From an uncultured Gammaproteobacteria bacterium (GTDB lineage: Bacteria > Pseudomonadota > Gammaproteobacteria > GCA-001735895): a DNA stretch of 37,362 nt. Position 1 is the first letter of the stretch; each line of letters opens with the position of its first letter. The notes beneath the pieces are model-generated. The model was not told the origin of the DNA. It saw only the letters and a list, made by a program, of their open reading frames with translations, and searched no databases. The DNA lies in the NCBI GenBank assembly GCA_947259305.1, contig CAMYML010000009.1, forward strand, positions 1-37,362, read 5' to 3'. Positions 17,555 through 25,107 of the stretch are shown here, in pieces. The position numbers were made by a program, and so were the translations under genes.

Positions 17555-18085
17555 ATGGCATTGATTACACGACTCTCGCGACTGTTCGAGGCCGATTTTC
17601 ACGCGGTGCTGGATCGCATCGAGGAACCGGATCTGCAATTGAAGCAGGCGGTGCGCGAAATGCAGTTCGCCCTTGACCAGGACCGGCAACGCATCAAGCT
17701 GCTGCAACACGAGGCCGATCAACTGGCCAGGACGACGTCCGCCGTGCTGACCAATCTCAAGGGCTTCGACGAAGAACTCGATATTTGCCTGGCCGCCAAA
17801 AAGGATGATCTGGCGCGCGACCTGGTGCGGCGCAAGCTCGCGGCTGAAAAACAGCTGCAGGCATTGAAACAGCAGTCCGCTGGCGTCGACGCGCAGCAAC
17901 GGCAGCTTACGACTGAAATCGAAGAGCAAAGCCAGCAACTGACCAGCATGAAGCAAAAACTGGAATTGCTGGTGAGCGACGACGGCTCGCCTGCCGGCGG
18001 CGACTTCAGCCACGCCGATACAATCCGCAACGATGAAATCGAAATTGCGCTGCTGCGTGAAAAGCAACGGAGGGCAAAGTCATGA
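17555..18085 (+). CDS. PspA/IM30 family protein (short form)
   Basis: This is a 176-residue, nearly all-helical coiled-coil protein. The N-terminal amphipathic helix MALITRLSRLFEADFHAVLD is followed by EEPDLQLKQAVREMQFALDQDRQ and long heptad-rich helices (about 30-145), the pattern of the PspA/IM30 family. These proteins coat stressed inner membrane and form ESCRT-III-like assemblies. E. coli PspA is about 222 residues, so this one lacks part of the C-terminal helices. GGAG lies about 9 nt before the ATG. It is first in an operon with a membrane protein (4-nt ATGA overlap) and a vWA protein. No pspF, pspB or pspC is nearby, and the divergent two-component system is the likely controller. Confidence 0.88.
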   Translation: MALITRLSRLFEADFHAVLDRIEEPDLQLKQAVREMQFALDQDRQRIKLLQHEADQLARTTSAVLTNLKGFDEELDICLAAKKDDLARDLVRRKLAAEKQLQALKQQSAGVDAQQRQLTTEIEEQSQQLTSMKQKLELLVSDDGSPAGGDFSHADTIRNDEIEIALLREKQRRAKS

Positions 18086-18648
18086 AAACACCCGGAATCA
18101 TCGATGGTCTCATCCTGGCGTTCGTGATCAGCCTGGGCGCCGGCGCGGCAAATCTCGTACTGGGCGGCTTCATCGGCTATGGCACGCTGTTCAACCTGGT
18201 GCTGCTGGCGGCGGCGCTGACTTACCTCCTGTACCTGTTTAAACGCAGCAGCGCCCGTGTCGGCCGCGTGGTTATGCTCGCCGCCTGGGCGACGCTGAGC
18301 CTCGCCTGCTGGTTTTTCGAGGTCCATTTGTTCGAACAGGTGCTGCTACAGGCCGGGTTTATCTGGCTCGTGCGCGCGCTCTACTTCCACGGCACGCTGT
18401 TCGCGGCGGCGCTCGATTTCGGCCTGGTATCCGCCGGACTCGCGGCGGGTGCCTGGGCCATGGTCAACACCGGCAGCCTGGCCGCAGCGCTGTGGAGCTT
18501 CTTCCTGATCCAGTCGCTGTTCGGCTGGATCCCGGATTTGAGCCGCAAGCAGCGCGGCGAATCTTACCGCGGCCAGTCTGATTATTCGGCTTTCCAGTCG
18601 GCACACCGCGTCGCACTCGACGCCGTGCGCAAACTCACCCAACCCTGA
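18082..18648 (+). CDS. Multi-pass membrane protein in PspA-vWA operon
   Basis: This is a 188-residue protein with about six hydrophobic segments (roughly 7-25, 30-50, 60-78, 84-100, 108-128 and 132-150). A polar C-terminal tail contains SRKQRGESYRGQSDYSAFQS and a final amphipathic helix. It is not recognised as a known family. Its start overlaps the PspA stop (ATGA) and the vWA gene follows after 14 nt with GGAG before it, so the three genes are surely co-transcribed. A reasonable inference is that it is the membrane partner that recruits the PspA-like protein or senses membrane state. Confidence 0.85.
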   Translation: MKTPGIIDGLILAFVISLGAGAANLVLGGFIGYGTLFNLVLLAAALTYLLYLFKRSSARVGRVVMLAAWATLSLACWFFEVHLFEQVLLQAGFIWLVRALYFHGTLFAAALDFGLVSAGLAAGAWAMVNTGSLAAALWSFFLIQSLFGWIPDLSRKQRGESYRGQSDYSAFQSAHRVALDAVRKLTQP

Positions 18649-18662
18649 AACGGAGAAAACTC

Positions 18663-19871
18663 ATGAACTACAAAACATTCAATCCAAAGATAGTCGCCCT
18701 GGTGCTGATCATAGCCACCGCCACCGGCATTGCGCTGTTTCCGCTGCTAAAACAGGCGCAGGCGATTAATACCACCAGGACCACGACCGCGCTACCGGGT
18801 CAGAGCCACCGTATCGAAGTGGTTTTTATTCTCGATACCACCAGCAGCATGAGTGGCCTGATCCAGGCGGCCAGGGAAAAGATCTGGTCGATCGCGACCA
18901 CCATGGCCTCGGCCCAGGAAAATCCCGACATCAAGATGGGGCTGGTCGCGTTTCGCGATCGTGGCGATGCCTATATCACGCGGGTTTACGATCTGTCTGA
19001 AGACCTCGATTCGATGTATGCCAGCTTGATGGACTTTCGCGCAGAGGGTGGCGGTGACGGCCCGGAGAGCGTCAACCAGGCACTGCATGACGCCATCCAC
19101 AAGGTTTCGTGGAGTCAGGACGGCAATGTCTACAGGGTAGCGTTCCTGGTCGGCGATGCGCCGCCGCACATGGATTATCACAACGACGTCAAGTACCCGG
19201 TGACCCTGGCCGCGGCCAAACGCAAGGGTATCGTGGTCAACACGATCCAGAGCGGTCAGCACCAGTACACGCGGCCCGCCTGGCAGCAGATCGCGGCGCT
19301 GGGTCACGGCAATTACTTTCAGGTCGAAGACTCAGGTAATGCGGTTGCGGTGACCACACCCTTCGACGAAAAACTGTCAACCCTGGCCGCCGAACTCGAA
19401 GATACCCGGCTCTACTACGGTGATGCTGAAACCCGCGAAAAACAAAAAGCGAAACTCGATGCGAGCGCGAAACTGCGCAAGGAATTGTCGACCGAGGCGC
19501 TGGCCAGGCGCTCCGAATACAACGCGACCGACAGCGGCAAGAAAAACTTTCTCGGTGAAAGCGAACTGGTCGATGCGATAACTTCGGGTCGGGTCGCGCT
19601 GGAGGAAATCGAGGCAAGTAACCTGCCGCACAGCCTGCAGCTAATGGCGCCGGCAGCGCAAATGGAAGTCATTAACGAGCAGGCGCATCGCCGCGATCAG
19701 TTGAAGCAGGAAATCAGGCAGCTGTCCGACTCGCGTAATCGCTTCATCAAGGAAAAGGTTGCCGCCGAGGGCGGCGCCGACGACTCACTGGATGAAAAGA
19801 TTTACCGCTCGGTAAAGGATCAGGCGGCGTCGGTCGGGCTTACCTACGAGAGCGACAGCGCGAAGTACTAG
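18663..19871 (+). CDS. Membrane-anchored von Willebrand factor A (vWA) domain protein
   Basis: This is a 402-residue protein. An N-terminal hydrophobic segment (about residues 9-29) acts as signal or anchor and places the rest outside the cytoplasm. The vWA domain (about 50-245) begins VVFILDTTSSMSG with the metal-binding DxTxS (D58, T60, S62). It continues through FRAEGGGDGPESVNQALHDA and VAFLVGDAPPHMDY, which supply the other metal-site residues. The C-terminal 150 residues are helical and charged (KLDASAKLRKEL, RRDQLKQEIRQLSDSRNRFIKEK), probably a coiled coil. vWA domains mediate metal-dependent protein binding. It is the last gene of the PspA operon; repeats follow its stop. A stress-related adaptor on the periplasmic side is plausible but unproven. 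Confidence 0.9.
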   Translation: MNYKTFNPKIVALVLIIATATGIALFPLLKQAQAINTTRTTTALPGQSHRIEVVFILDTTSSMSGLIQAAREKIWSIATTMASAQENPDIKMGLVAFRDRGDAYITRVYDLSEDLDSMYASLMDFRAEGGGDGPESVNQALHDAIHKVSWSQDGNVYRVAFLVGDAPPHMDYHNDVKYPVTLAAAKRKGIVVNTIQSGQHQYTRPAWQQIAALGHGNYFQVEDSGNAVAVTTPFDEKLSTLAAELEDTRLYYGDAETREKQKAKLDASAKLRKELSTEALARRSEYNATDSGKKNFLGESELVDAITSGRVALEEIEASNLPHSLQLMAPAAQMEVINEQAHRRDQLKQEIRQLSDSRNRFIKEKVAAEGGADDSLDEKIYRSVKDQAASVGLTYESDSAKY

Positions 19872-19879
19872 TAACAACA

Positions 19880-19994
19880 GTCATCCCCGCGCAGGCCTGC
19901 GCGGATTTGGGCCCGGCGGGACCGGCGTGATCTCGAAATGTGCTTGCGCTACAAGATCCCGATACGTCGGACCGACGCTTTCGCGGGGATGACT
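19880..19994. repeat. Palindromic intergenic repeat with perfect 12-bp ends
   Basis: GTCATCCCCGCG (19880-19891) and CGCGGGGATGAC (19982-19993) form perfect terminal inverted repeats around about 90 bp. The 43-bp stretch 19952-19994 is repeated at 31446-31488 with six differences. It sits between convergent genes and encodes nothing I can support. Confidence 0.8.
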
Positions 19995-20075
19995 TCGTCT
20001 GGGGACGACTTCAGGTTCTGGCAAATAGCTCGGATAGCGGCCAGCGCGCTTGCGGGCTCACGGCAGAAGCTTTTC

Positions 20076-20465
20076 TCAAGCCCTGGCCTTGACGGGTACC
20101 GCGCGCGGGCCCTTTTTAATGCCGCCGTCACGCAACAACAGGTAAAGCTCGTGCACCAGCCGCTCGTTGCCCTGGATTTCGAGCCACTTGTCCTTGGGCA
20201 CCCGACGTTTGACCAGTTCGCGCACGACCTTGAGCGTAAACGAGTCGCTCGCGAGGTTGGGATCGGGGTGGCCGGCACTGATGTTCTGGATTGTGCGGCT
20301 AAGAATAAAAGTGGTCGATTCGTCCGCATCCTGGTACAGGCGGGTGCGGATACGGTTGTCGGAAAGTAACTCTTCGGTGGCAAGGCGTTGATTGCGCATC
20401 TGCAAAATCAGCACGACCAGCATTCCCAGGGTGAAAATTGAAAGTAATGTTGCGACTAAATTCAT
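20076..20465 (-). CDS. Small membrane-anchored protein, unknown function
   Basis: This is a 129-residue protein with a single N-terminal membrane segment (about residues 3-22, VATLLSIFTLGMLVVLILQM). A cytosolic-looking helical region (RNQRLATEELLSDNRIRTRLYQD) follows, then a basic C-terminal part ending KGPRAVPVKARA. No family is recognised. The frame is uninterrupted, has sensible composition and is bounded by a repeat region and the thioredoxin-like gene, with which it is divergent. No strong ribosome binding site is visible before the ATG at 20465. Confidence 0.65.
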   Translation of the reverse strand: MNLVATLLSIFTLGMLVVLILQMRNQRLATEELLSDNRIRTRLYQDADESTTFILSRTIQNISAGHPDPNLASDSFTLKVVRELVKRRVPKDKWLEIQGNERLVHELYLLLRDGGIKKGPRAVPVKARA

Positions 20466-20656
20466 GGCTATTGACTGCTAGTAATAATGTTGTGATGAGA
20501 TTCGAGTTTAGCAGTAAAAATTCGGCCTGGAACGGATTGTGACCTGTGTCGCATTTTTAGCTGCATGTAGTTATGCTAACTCGGCTATTTTAATCGCCTG
20601 TCGGGTCGATTATATTCTCGATTCGCGTGGGTCGACCCGCTAAGGAGGAACTAGAT

Positions 20657-21688
20657 ATGCGTCACATCGGGATTTTTCTGAAAACCATCGGACTGGTCTT
20701 ATTACTGAACCTGGCGCTACCCGCCGGCGCCGCTGAAACCGCGACCCGCGGCAGCATTACCGGCGGTGTCGCACACGAGGCGCCAACCTGGTTCAAGGAA
20801 AGTTTTCTCGAAATCGCCGATGATGTCGACGATGCAACCGAGGCCGGCAAGCACGTCCTGCTGTTTTTCCAACTCAACGACTGCCCCTACTGCGACCGGA
20901 TGCTGGAGGAATGTTTCGAAGCCGAGCCGTTACGCAGCTATATTCAGCAGCATTTCGACAGTATTGCGATCAATGTCCGCGGCGACCGCGATATCGCGTT
21001 TAACGAAGAGATTTCGGTCACCGAAAAAGAACTGTCGGAAATCCTCAAGGTCGCGGCGACCCCGGCAATCCTGTTTCTCGACCAGGACAATAAGACCGTC
21101 GTGCGCGTCAACGGCTATCGTGCGCCCGCGCGCTTCAAACAGGTACTCGAATTCGTCGCCACCAAATCCTATCGGAGCACCAGCCTGGCCGACTACCTGC
21201 AGGCCAAACTCGACAAAAACGTTTACCAGTTGCGCGCCAATCCGTTGTTCACCGAGGTCAGGGATCTGTCCAGTATCGACGGCCCGCTGATGCTGATCTT
21301 CGAGGATGGCGGCTGTTACGACTGCAACGAATTTCACGACGGAATTCTGGGACACGAACTGGTGCGCAAGGAGATTGAGCCCTTCACCATCGTGCGGCTC
21401 GATGCCGATTCCCGGGAAACCATCATCGACGTTTACGGCAATCAAACCACGCCGGCCGAACTCGCCAGCAAACATGAAATGATTTATCGGCCGGGCGTGC
21501 TCGCTTTCGATGACGGCAACCTGGTGCGACGCCACGACAGTCTGACCTTCCCCCACCATTTCAAGGAAAGCATGCGTTACGTCGCCGGCGGGTTTTACCG
21601 GCAAACCGATTATCAAACCTACTCGCAGCAGCGCACCGAGGAGCTCCTCGCAGCCGGCGTCGTCATCGACCTCGGCCGCCCGAGGTAG
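20657..21688 (+). CDS. Exported protein with two thioredoxin-like domains
   Basis: This is a 343-residue periplasmic protein. The start at 20657 is set by a perfect AAGGAGG about 8 nt upstream and a signal peptide (residues 1-25, ending AGA before AE); the frame extends to 20627. The first thioredoxin fold has the redox pair C76-PY-C79 (FFQLNDCPYCDRM) and cis-Pro in ATPAILFLD (about 136). The second has C220-YD-C223 (FEDGGCYDCNEFH) and a Pro in IYRPGVLAFDDG (about 279). This resembles SoxW/DsbC-side reductases and thioredoxin_2 family proteins. The likely role is thiol-disulfide exchange in the periplasm, with an unknown client. Two active-site motifs in one chain are unusual. Confidence 0.88.
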   Translation: MRHIGIFLKTIGLVLLLNLALPAGAAETATRGSITGGVAHEAPTWFKESFLEIADDVDDATEAGKHVLLFFQLNDCPYCDRMLEECFEAEPLRSYIQQHFDSIAINVRGDRDIAFNEEISVTEKELSEILKVAATPAILFLDQDNKTVVRVNGYRAPARFKQVLEFVATKSYRSTSLADYLQAKLDKNVYQLRANPLFTEVRDLSSIDGPLMLIFEDGGCYDCNEFHDGILGHELVRKEIEPFTIVRLDADSRETIIDVYGNQTTPAELASKHEMIYRPGVLAFDDGNLVRRHDSLTFPHHFKESMRYVAGGFYRQTDYQTYSQQRTEELLAAGVVIDLGRPR

Positions 21689-21709
21689 CGCCGGAAAACA
21701 CCATTCTTC

Positions 21710-21770
21710 GTCATCCCCGCGCAAGCGGGGATCTTGCAGCAAGCGGGGATTGCAGGTGCCTGTCCTACGA
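21710..21770. repeat. Palindromic intergenic repeat
   Basis: GTCATCCCCGC (from 21710) pairs with GCGGGGAT (21725-21732) around GCAA. A second GCGGGGAT copy follows (21743-21750). It has the same repeat core as at 19880 and 31357. It lies just after the thioredoxin-like gene and may also work as its transcription end. Confidence 0.7.
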
Positions 21771-21889
21771 ACCGCGGGCGTATGGTGTTAGCCAAACCGC
21801 CAACCAGAACCAACACTTGACCCAGGACAAATGCGATCAATGACGCAAGGCGTATTCTTGTCACTATATACCACCAGAGGACGATCAGG

Positions 21890-22234
21890 ATGCCGATTAC
21901 GATCGAATTTAGCGTTAAAAATGGCGACCAGACCATCAAGCAAGACAGTGTCTCGCTCGCCTCGCCGATAGAGCTGTTCGAATATATTGCGCCCGGCGGC
22001 GACTGCGAAAGAATGCCGTCCGATCTCAGCGAAATTCAGCTGGTTCTGCAGTCTCCCGAACACCCCAATGTGATCAACCCGATAGCCGACAAACGCGTCA
22101 CGCTGCAGCTCGGGCTGGTGTTGATTACGGGTCCGTTAGCGGAGATCCTGCAGGTCTCGCAGGAGCTCATCGACAAGATGGGCCGCGGCGAACTATCCGA
22201 GGCCTTCCTCGCCGCCGCCTGCGTGCAATACTAA
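21890..22234 (+). CDS. Hypothetical 114-residue protein
   Basis: This is a soluble protein of mixed alpha/beta appearance, with no signal peptide or membrane segment. N-terminal strands (ITIEFSVKNGDQTIKQDSVSL) are followed by a middle with SPIELFEYIAPGG and helical C-terminal GPLAEILQVSQELIDKMGRGELSEAFLAAAC. AGGACGATCAGG precedes the ATG and gives a usable ribosome binding site. It is not recognised as any family. It is flanked on both sides by intergenic palindromes. Confidence 0.65.
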   Translation: MPITIEFSVKNGDQTIKQDSVSLASPIELFEYIAPGGDCERMPSDLSEIQLVLQSPEHPNVINPIADKRVTLQLGLVLITGPLAEILQVSQELIDKMGRGELSEAFLAAACVQY

Positions 22235-22253
22235 GATCCCAAAAACTGCTATC

Positions 22254-22305
22254 GGTCATCCCGCGACGCATCAACGTCATCCCGCGGCTTGACCCGATGC
22301 GTCGA
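22254..22305. repeat. Palindromic intergenic repeat
   Basis: GTCATCCCGCG-type half sites occur near 22255 and 22276. They are enclosed by the inverted repeat GACGCATC (22265-22272) / GATGCGTC (22296-22303). It is a member of the same intergenic family, upstream of the 853-residue gene. Confidence 0.6.
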
Positions 22306-22412
22306 ACCGGCCGGATCCGTCCGATAAACCCAGCAGATCCCGACCCGCATTCAAGCTGGATGAAACCCGATCGGCGACTATACTTAGTGCAATCCCGGTT
22401 ACTGAGATCCCC

Positions 22413-24974
22413 ATGTCTCGAAAATTCCTGAGCGCTATCCTGGTGCTGACCCTGCTTGCGCTGGCATCGTTTAACGGCCAGGCCCAACTGTACAAGTGGG
22501 TCGATGAAAAAGGGAAAATTCATTATTCCGACAAGGAACCAGGAGAAGAGACCAGTACAAAAGTCATCCGCCGGGATCAGAACAGCGGCGGCCAGAACCA
22601 GCAGGCATCGACGACCTCGGCCAGGCCGGTTATTCGGCCTTACGAAAAAACCGCGCGCAAGCTGCACCTGCTCGATACCCGCTACCTGTGGAAGTCGGAA
22701 TCCCATGTCAATGAAACCACCAAAATCGGGGTCTTCCACAGCGGCAAGGGTTGCACCTCGCGCGGTGCGATGAACACACCGGATATTTTTGTCTATCACA
22801 AATCGCTGTTCCCATCCGAGTCCGACCTGACCTACCGCATCAACAAGATTATCAATGGTCTCGACTACGACTCCGAACGCACCGAAAAATATCGCCTGCT
22901 GGGGCGGCTGAAAAAAACCGGGGGCTTAAGCCTGCACGCGGAAATCGTAGCCATGGATTTCAACACCTGCGCCCCGGGAATCCGCAAGAGCGAGCGCCTG
23001 AAAAAAATTGAAAGCATTTCCACGCATCGGTTCACCAAGAACCGGGTCAAGCTGCAGGTCAACTGGCAGCTGCGCACCAATCGTGACCAGGACGTGGTCT
23101 ACGAAGTGACCACGGCGGGCAATTACAACGGCTGGAGCCAGTCGACGACTTCCAAAACCGCCATCGGCAACGCGCTGGAGTCGGCCGTGTTGGCGTTGTT
23201 TTCCGACCAGGCCTTTATCGCCCGCATCCTGGTCGAGGAAGACGGCAGCGGTCTCGACGATCTCCAGCACAGCAGCCTGCTGCCGATCAATTCGGATCAG
23301 AAAACCAGGACCCGCAAGTTATTCGTGGTTGCCGACGGCAAGGCCTGGATCAAGGACCAACAGTCGCAGGCTGAAATCGGGCAGCTGTTGTTCGGCGAAA
23401 ATTGCGCCGCCAAGAAACCCATGCCGCTCGGCGTCGCGCTGAATCATAAAAAATGGCTGGCCGCGGATGCCTACCGCGCCAGCGACGCGATCGTCAAACA
23501 GACCCGGCCGTTAGGATATTCGATCAGCCCGGCGAGCAGCGACGCGCTGACAAAACTCGAAAACTCGGGCGGCTACAGCCTCAATGCCAGGCTCGTCAGG
23601 CTTACCTACGACGCCTGCGCACCGTCGCTATCGGCGTCGACAAGATACAAACCCATCGACCAGGTCTCATTCAAATACCTGACCCGGAACCGGATTCAGG
23701 TCTGGGTCGAGTGGACGCTGAAAACCGACCGTAACAGCAAATTGCTGTATCGAACCAGCACCATGGGCTTTGCCGGCAGCCTGCTGACCGACAAGCGTGG
23801 CGAAGAAGCCATGTCGGAAGCCATCGGCATGGCGGCGGAGCAGCTGTTTGCCGATCGCGATTTTATCGGCTTGATTACCGTGAAACCCCGCGATCCGGCG
23901 CCGGCGCAAAGCTTTGCCGCAAAAGATAACTCGTCGGTGAAGGGGATTGTCATGGCGGGGAATCAGCAGGCAACGAAACTGATACTCGTTAGCGCAACCA
24001 ATCCCTGGAACCGTATTCCCGCGGATAAATCGGTGGGCTTCTACGCCTATGGCGCGGACTGCACGCCCTTCGAAGACCGCAGCTGGCCACAGACCCTGAA
24101 TGACCATCCGCGCATATTCCCGGACGCGGGCGAAATCATCAACGCCGAGTCAAAGGTGGTGAAAAGCCTCGGTTATCCGGCGCAGGTCGCCGATGAATAC
24201 AGCGTCGTCAGCATGAAGCGCAAACTCGGTGGTTACAGCCTGCATGCCGATATCGTCGATATACGCTTCGATTCCTGTGCGCCCGAACTCGACGAAGACA
24301 TCGTCTACTCCAAACGCAAAATATCCTCGAGCCAGTTTAAGCGGCACCGCGTCATCGTCAGGATTAACTGGAAGCTGGTCGGAGCCAGCGATGACCAGGT
24401 CCTGTACCAGAAGATGACCGAAGGCGTTGCCGACAGCTGGCTGTTGAACGCAAAGGGCAAAAAAGTGTTCAGCCTGGCGGTTGAAAATGCGACCTCGCAA
24501 CTGTTTGCGCAACCGGCGTTTGTCGCCAACCTGGTAACGGACGGGCAGCAGGAAGAGCCAGGGTTCTTCGGCAATCTGCTGTCGTTTCTGAACTCGCAGG
24601 ACGGCGCCGATTCAGATGCGGGTGCGGGCCTGACCAATCGGTTTGTGTTACAGGCGCATGCGGCCCAGGCCTTCTCCGAGATCAGCGTGCTCAAAGTCGG
24701 TGCGCTGCAACACTACATGATGGAAGGCGACTGGCCGGATAGCCTGCCGGCGATGGGCTATTCCGCTTCGACGTTCAACAATAGCGACACCATCTCGCAT
24801 GTAAACCTGCAGCCGGACGGCAGTATCGTGGTCGAGCTGAAAGAGATGTTCGGCGCTGACAAGATCATTACCCTGAATCCCGAAACCGACAATGGCGATG
24901 TCGGCATGAACCGCTGGCACTGCAGCAGCAATCTCGACTCGGCTTTCCTGCCACAGAACTGCGAAGGCCTGTAA
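22413..24974 (+). CDS. Exported DUF4124 protein with three internal repeats and pilin-like C-terminus
   Basis: This is an 853-residue exported protein. A signal peptide covers about residues 1-24 (NGQAQ). A DUF4124 domain follows (LYKWVDEKGKIHYSDKEP, about 26-43). Three repeats of about 190 residues lie at about 81-275, 300-490 and 520-710. Each has an early Cys (C114, C331, C550), then GGhSLxAxhVxhxxxxCAP, then a strand ending NRVKLQVNWQL, NRIQVWVEWTL or HRVIVRINWKL. The C-terminus (about 743-853) resembles the globular part of a type IV major pilin: AQAFSEISVLKVGALQHYMM, GDWP, a beta region, TLNPETDNG and WHCSSNLDSAFLPQNC with the closing disulfide Cys pair. There is no prepilin leader. The combination is unlike anything I recognise. 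The role may be extracellular or cell-envelope binding. Confidence 0.88.
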   Translation: MSRKFLSAILVLTLLALASFNGQAQLYKWVDEKGKIHYSDKEPGEETSTKVIRRDQNSGGQNQQASTTSARPVIRPYEKTARKLHLLDTRYLWKSESHVNETTKIGVFHSGKGCTSRGAMNTPDIFVYHKSLFPSESDLTYRINKIINGLDYDSERTEKYRLLGRLKKTGGLSLHAEIVAMDFNTCAPGIRKSERLKKIESISTHRFTKNRVKLQVNWQLRTNRDQDVVYEVTTAGNYNGWSQSTTSKTAIGNALESAVLALFSDQAFIARILVEEDGSGLDDLQHSSLLPINSDQKTRTRKLFVVADGKAWIKDQQSQAEIGQLLFGENCAAKKPMPLGVALNHKKWLAADAYRASDAIVKQTRPLGYSISPASSDALTKLENSGGYSLNARLVRLTYDACAPSLSASTRYKPIDQVSFKYLTRNRIQVWVEWTLKTDRNSKLLYRTSTMGFAGSLLTDKRGEEAMSEAIGMAAEQLFADRDFIGLITVKPRDPAPAQSFAAKDNSSVKGIVMAGNQQATKLILVSATNPWNRIPADKSVGFYAYGADCTPFEDRSWPQTLNDHPRIFPDAGEIINAESKVVKSLGYPAQVADEYSVVSMKRKLGGYSLHADIVDIRFDSCAPELDEDIVYSKRKISSSQFKRHRVIVRINWKLVGASDDQVLYQKMTEGVADSWLLNAKGKKVFSLAVENATSQLFAQPAFVANLVTDGQQEEPGFFGNLLSFLNSQDGADSDAGAGLTNRFVLQAHAAQAFSEISVLKVGALQHYMMEGDWPDSLPAMGYSASTFNNSDTISHVNLQPDGSIVVELKEMFGADKIITLNPETDNGDVGMNRWHCSSNLDSAFLPQNCEGL

Positions 24975-25107
24975 ACCCGCTCGCCTTCCCGCGGTCAGGC
25001 CCGACTACTCGGACCCGCGGGACCCAATACCGGGTCGCCGCGCCACCTGTTTTTCCGGCGATTTTAGTGCATATTGTCGACTTCGAAACCATTCAGTCTA
25101 TTAAACC

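Noticed and set aside
21619-21939. 106-codon minus-strand hydrophobic frame between the thioredoxin-like gene and the 114-residue gene
   Set aside because: It overlaps both neighbours and includes the translation of a palindromic repeat. No ribosome binding site is seen. The hydrophobic start is probably chance.
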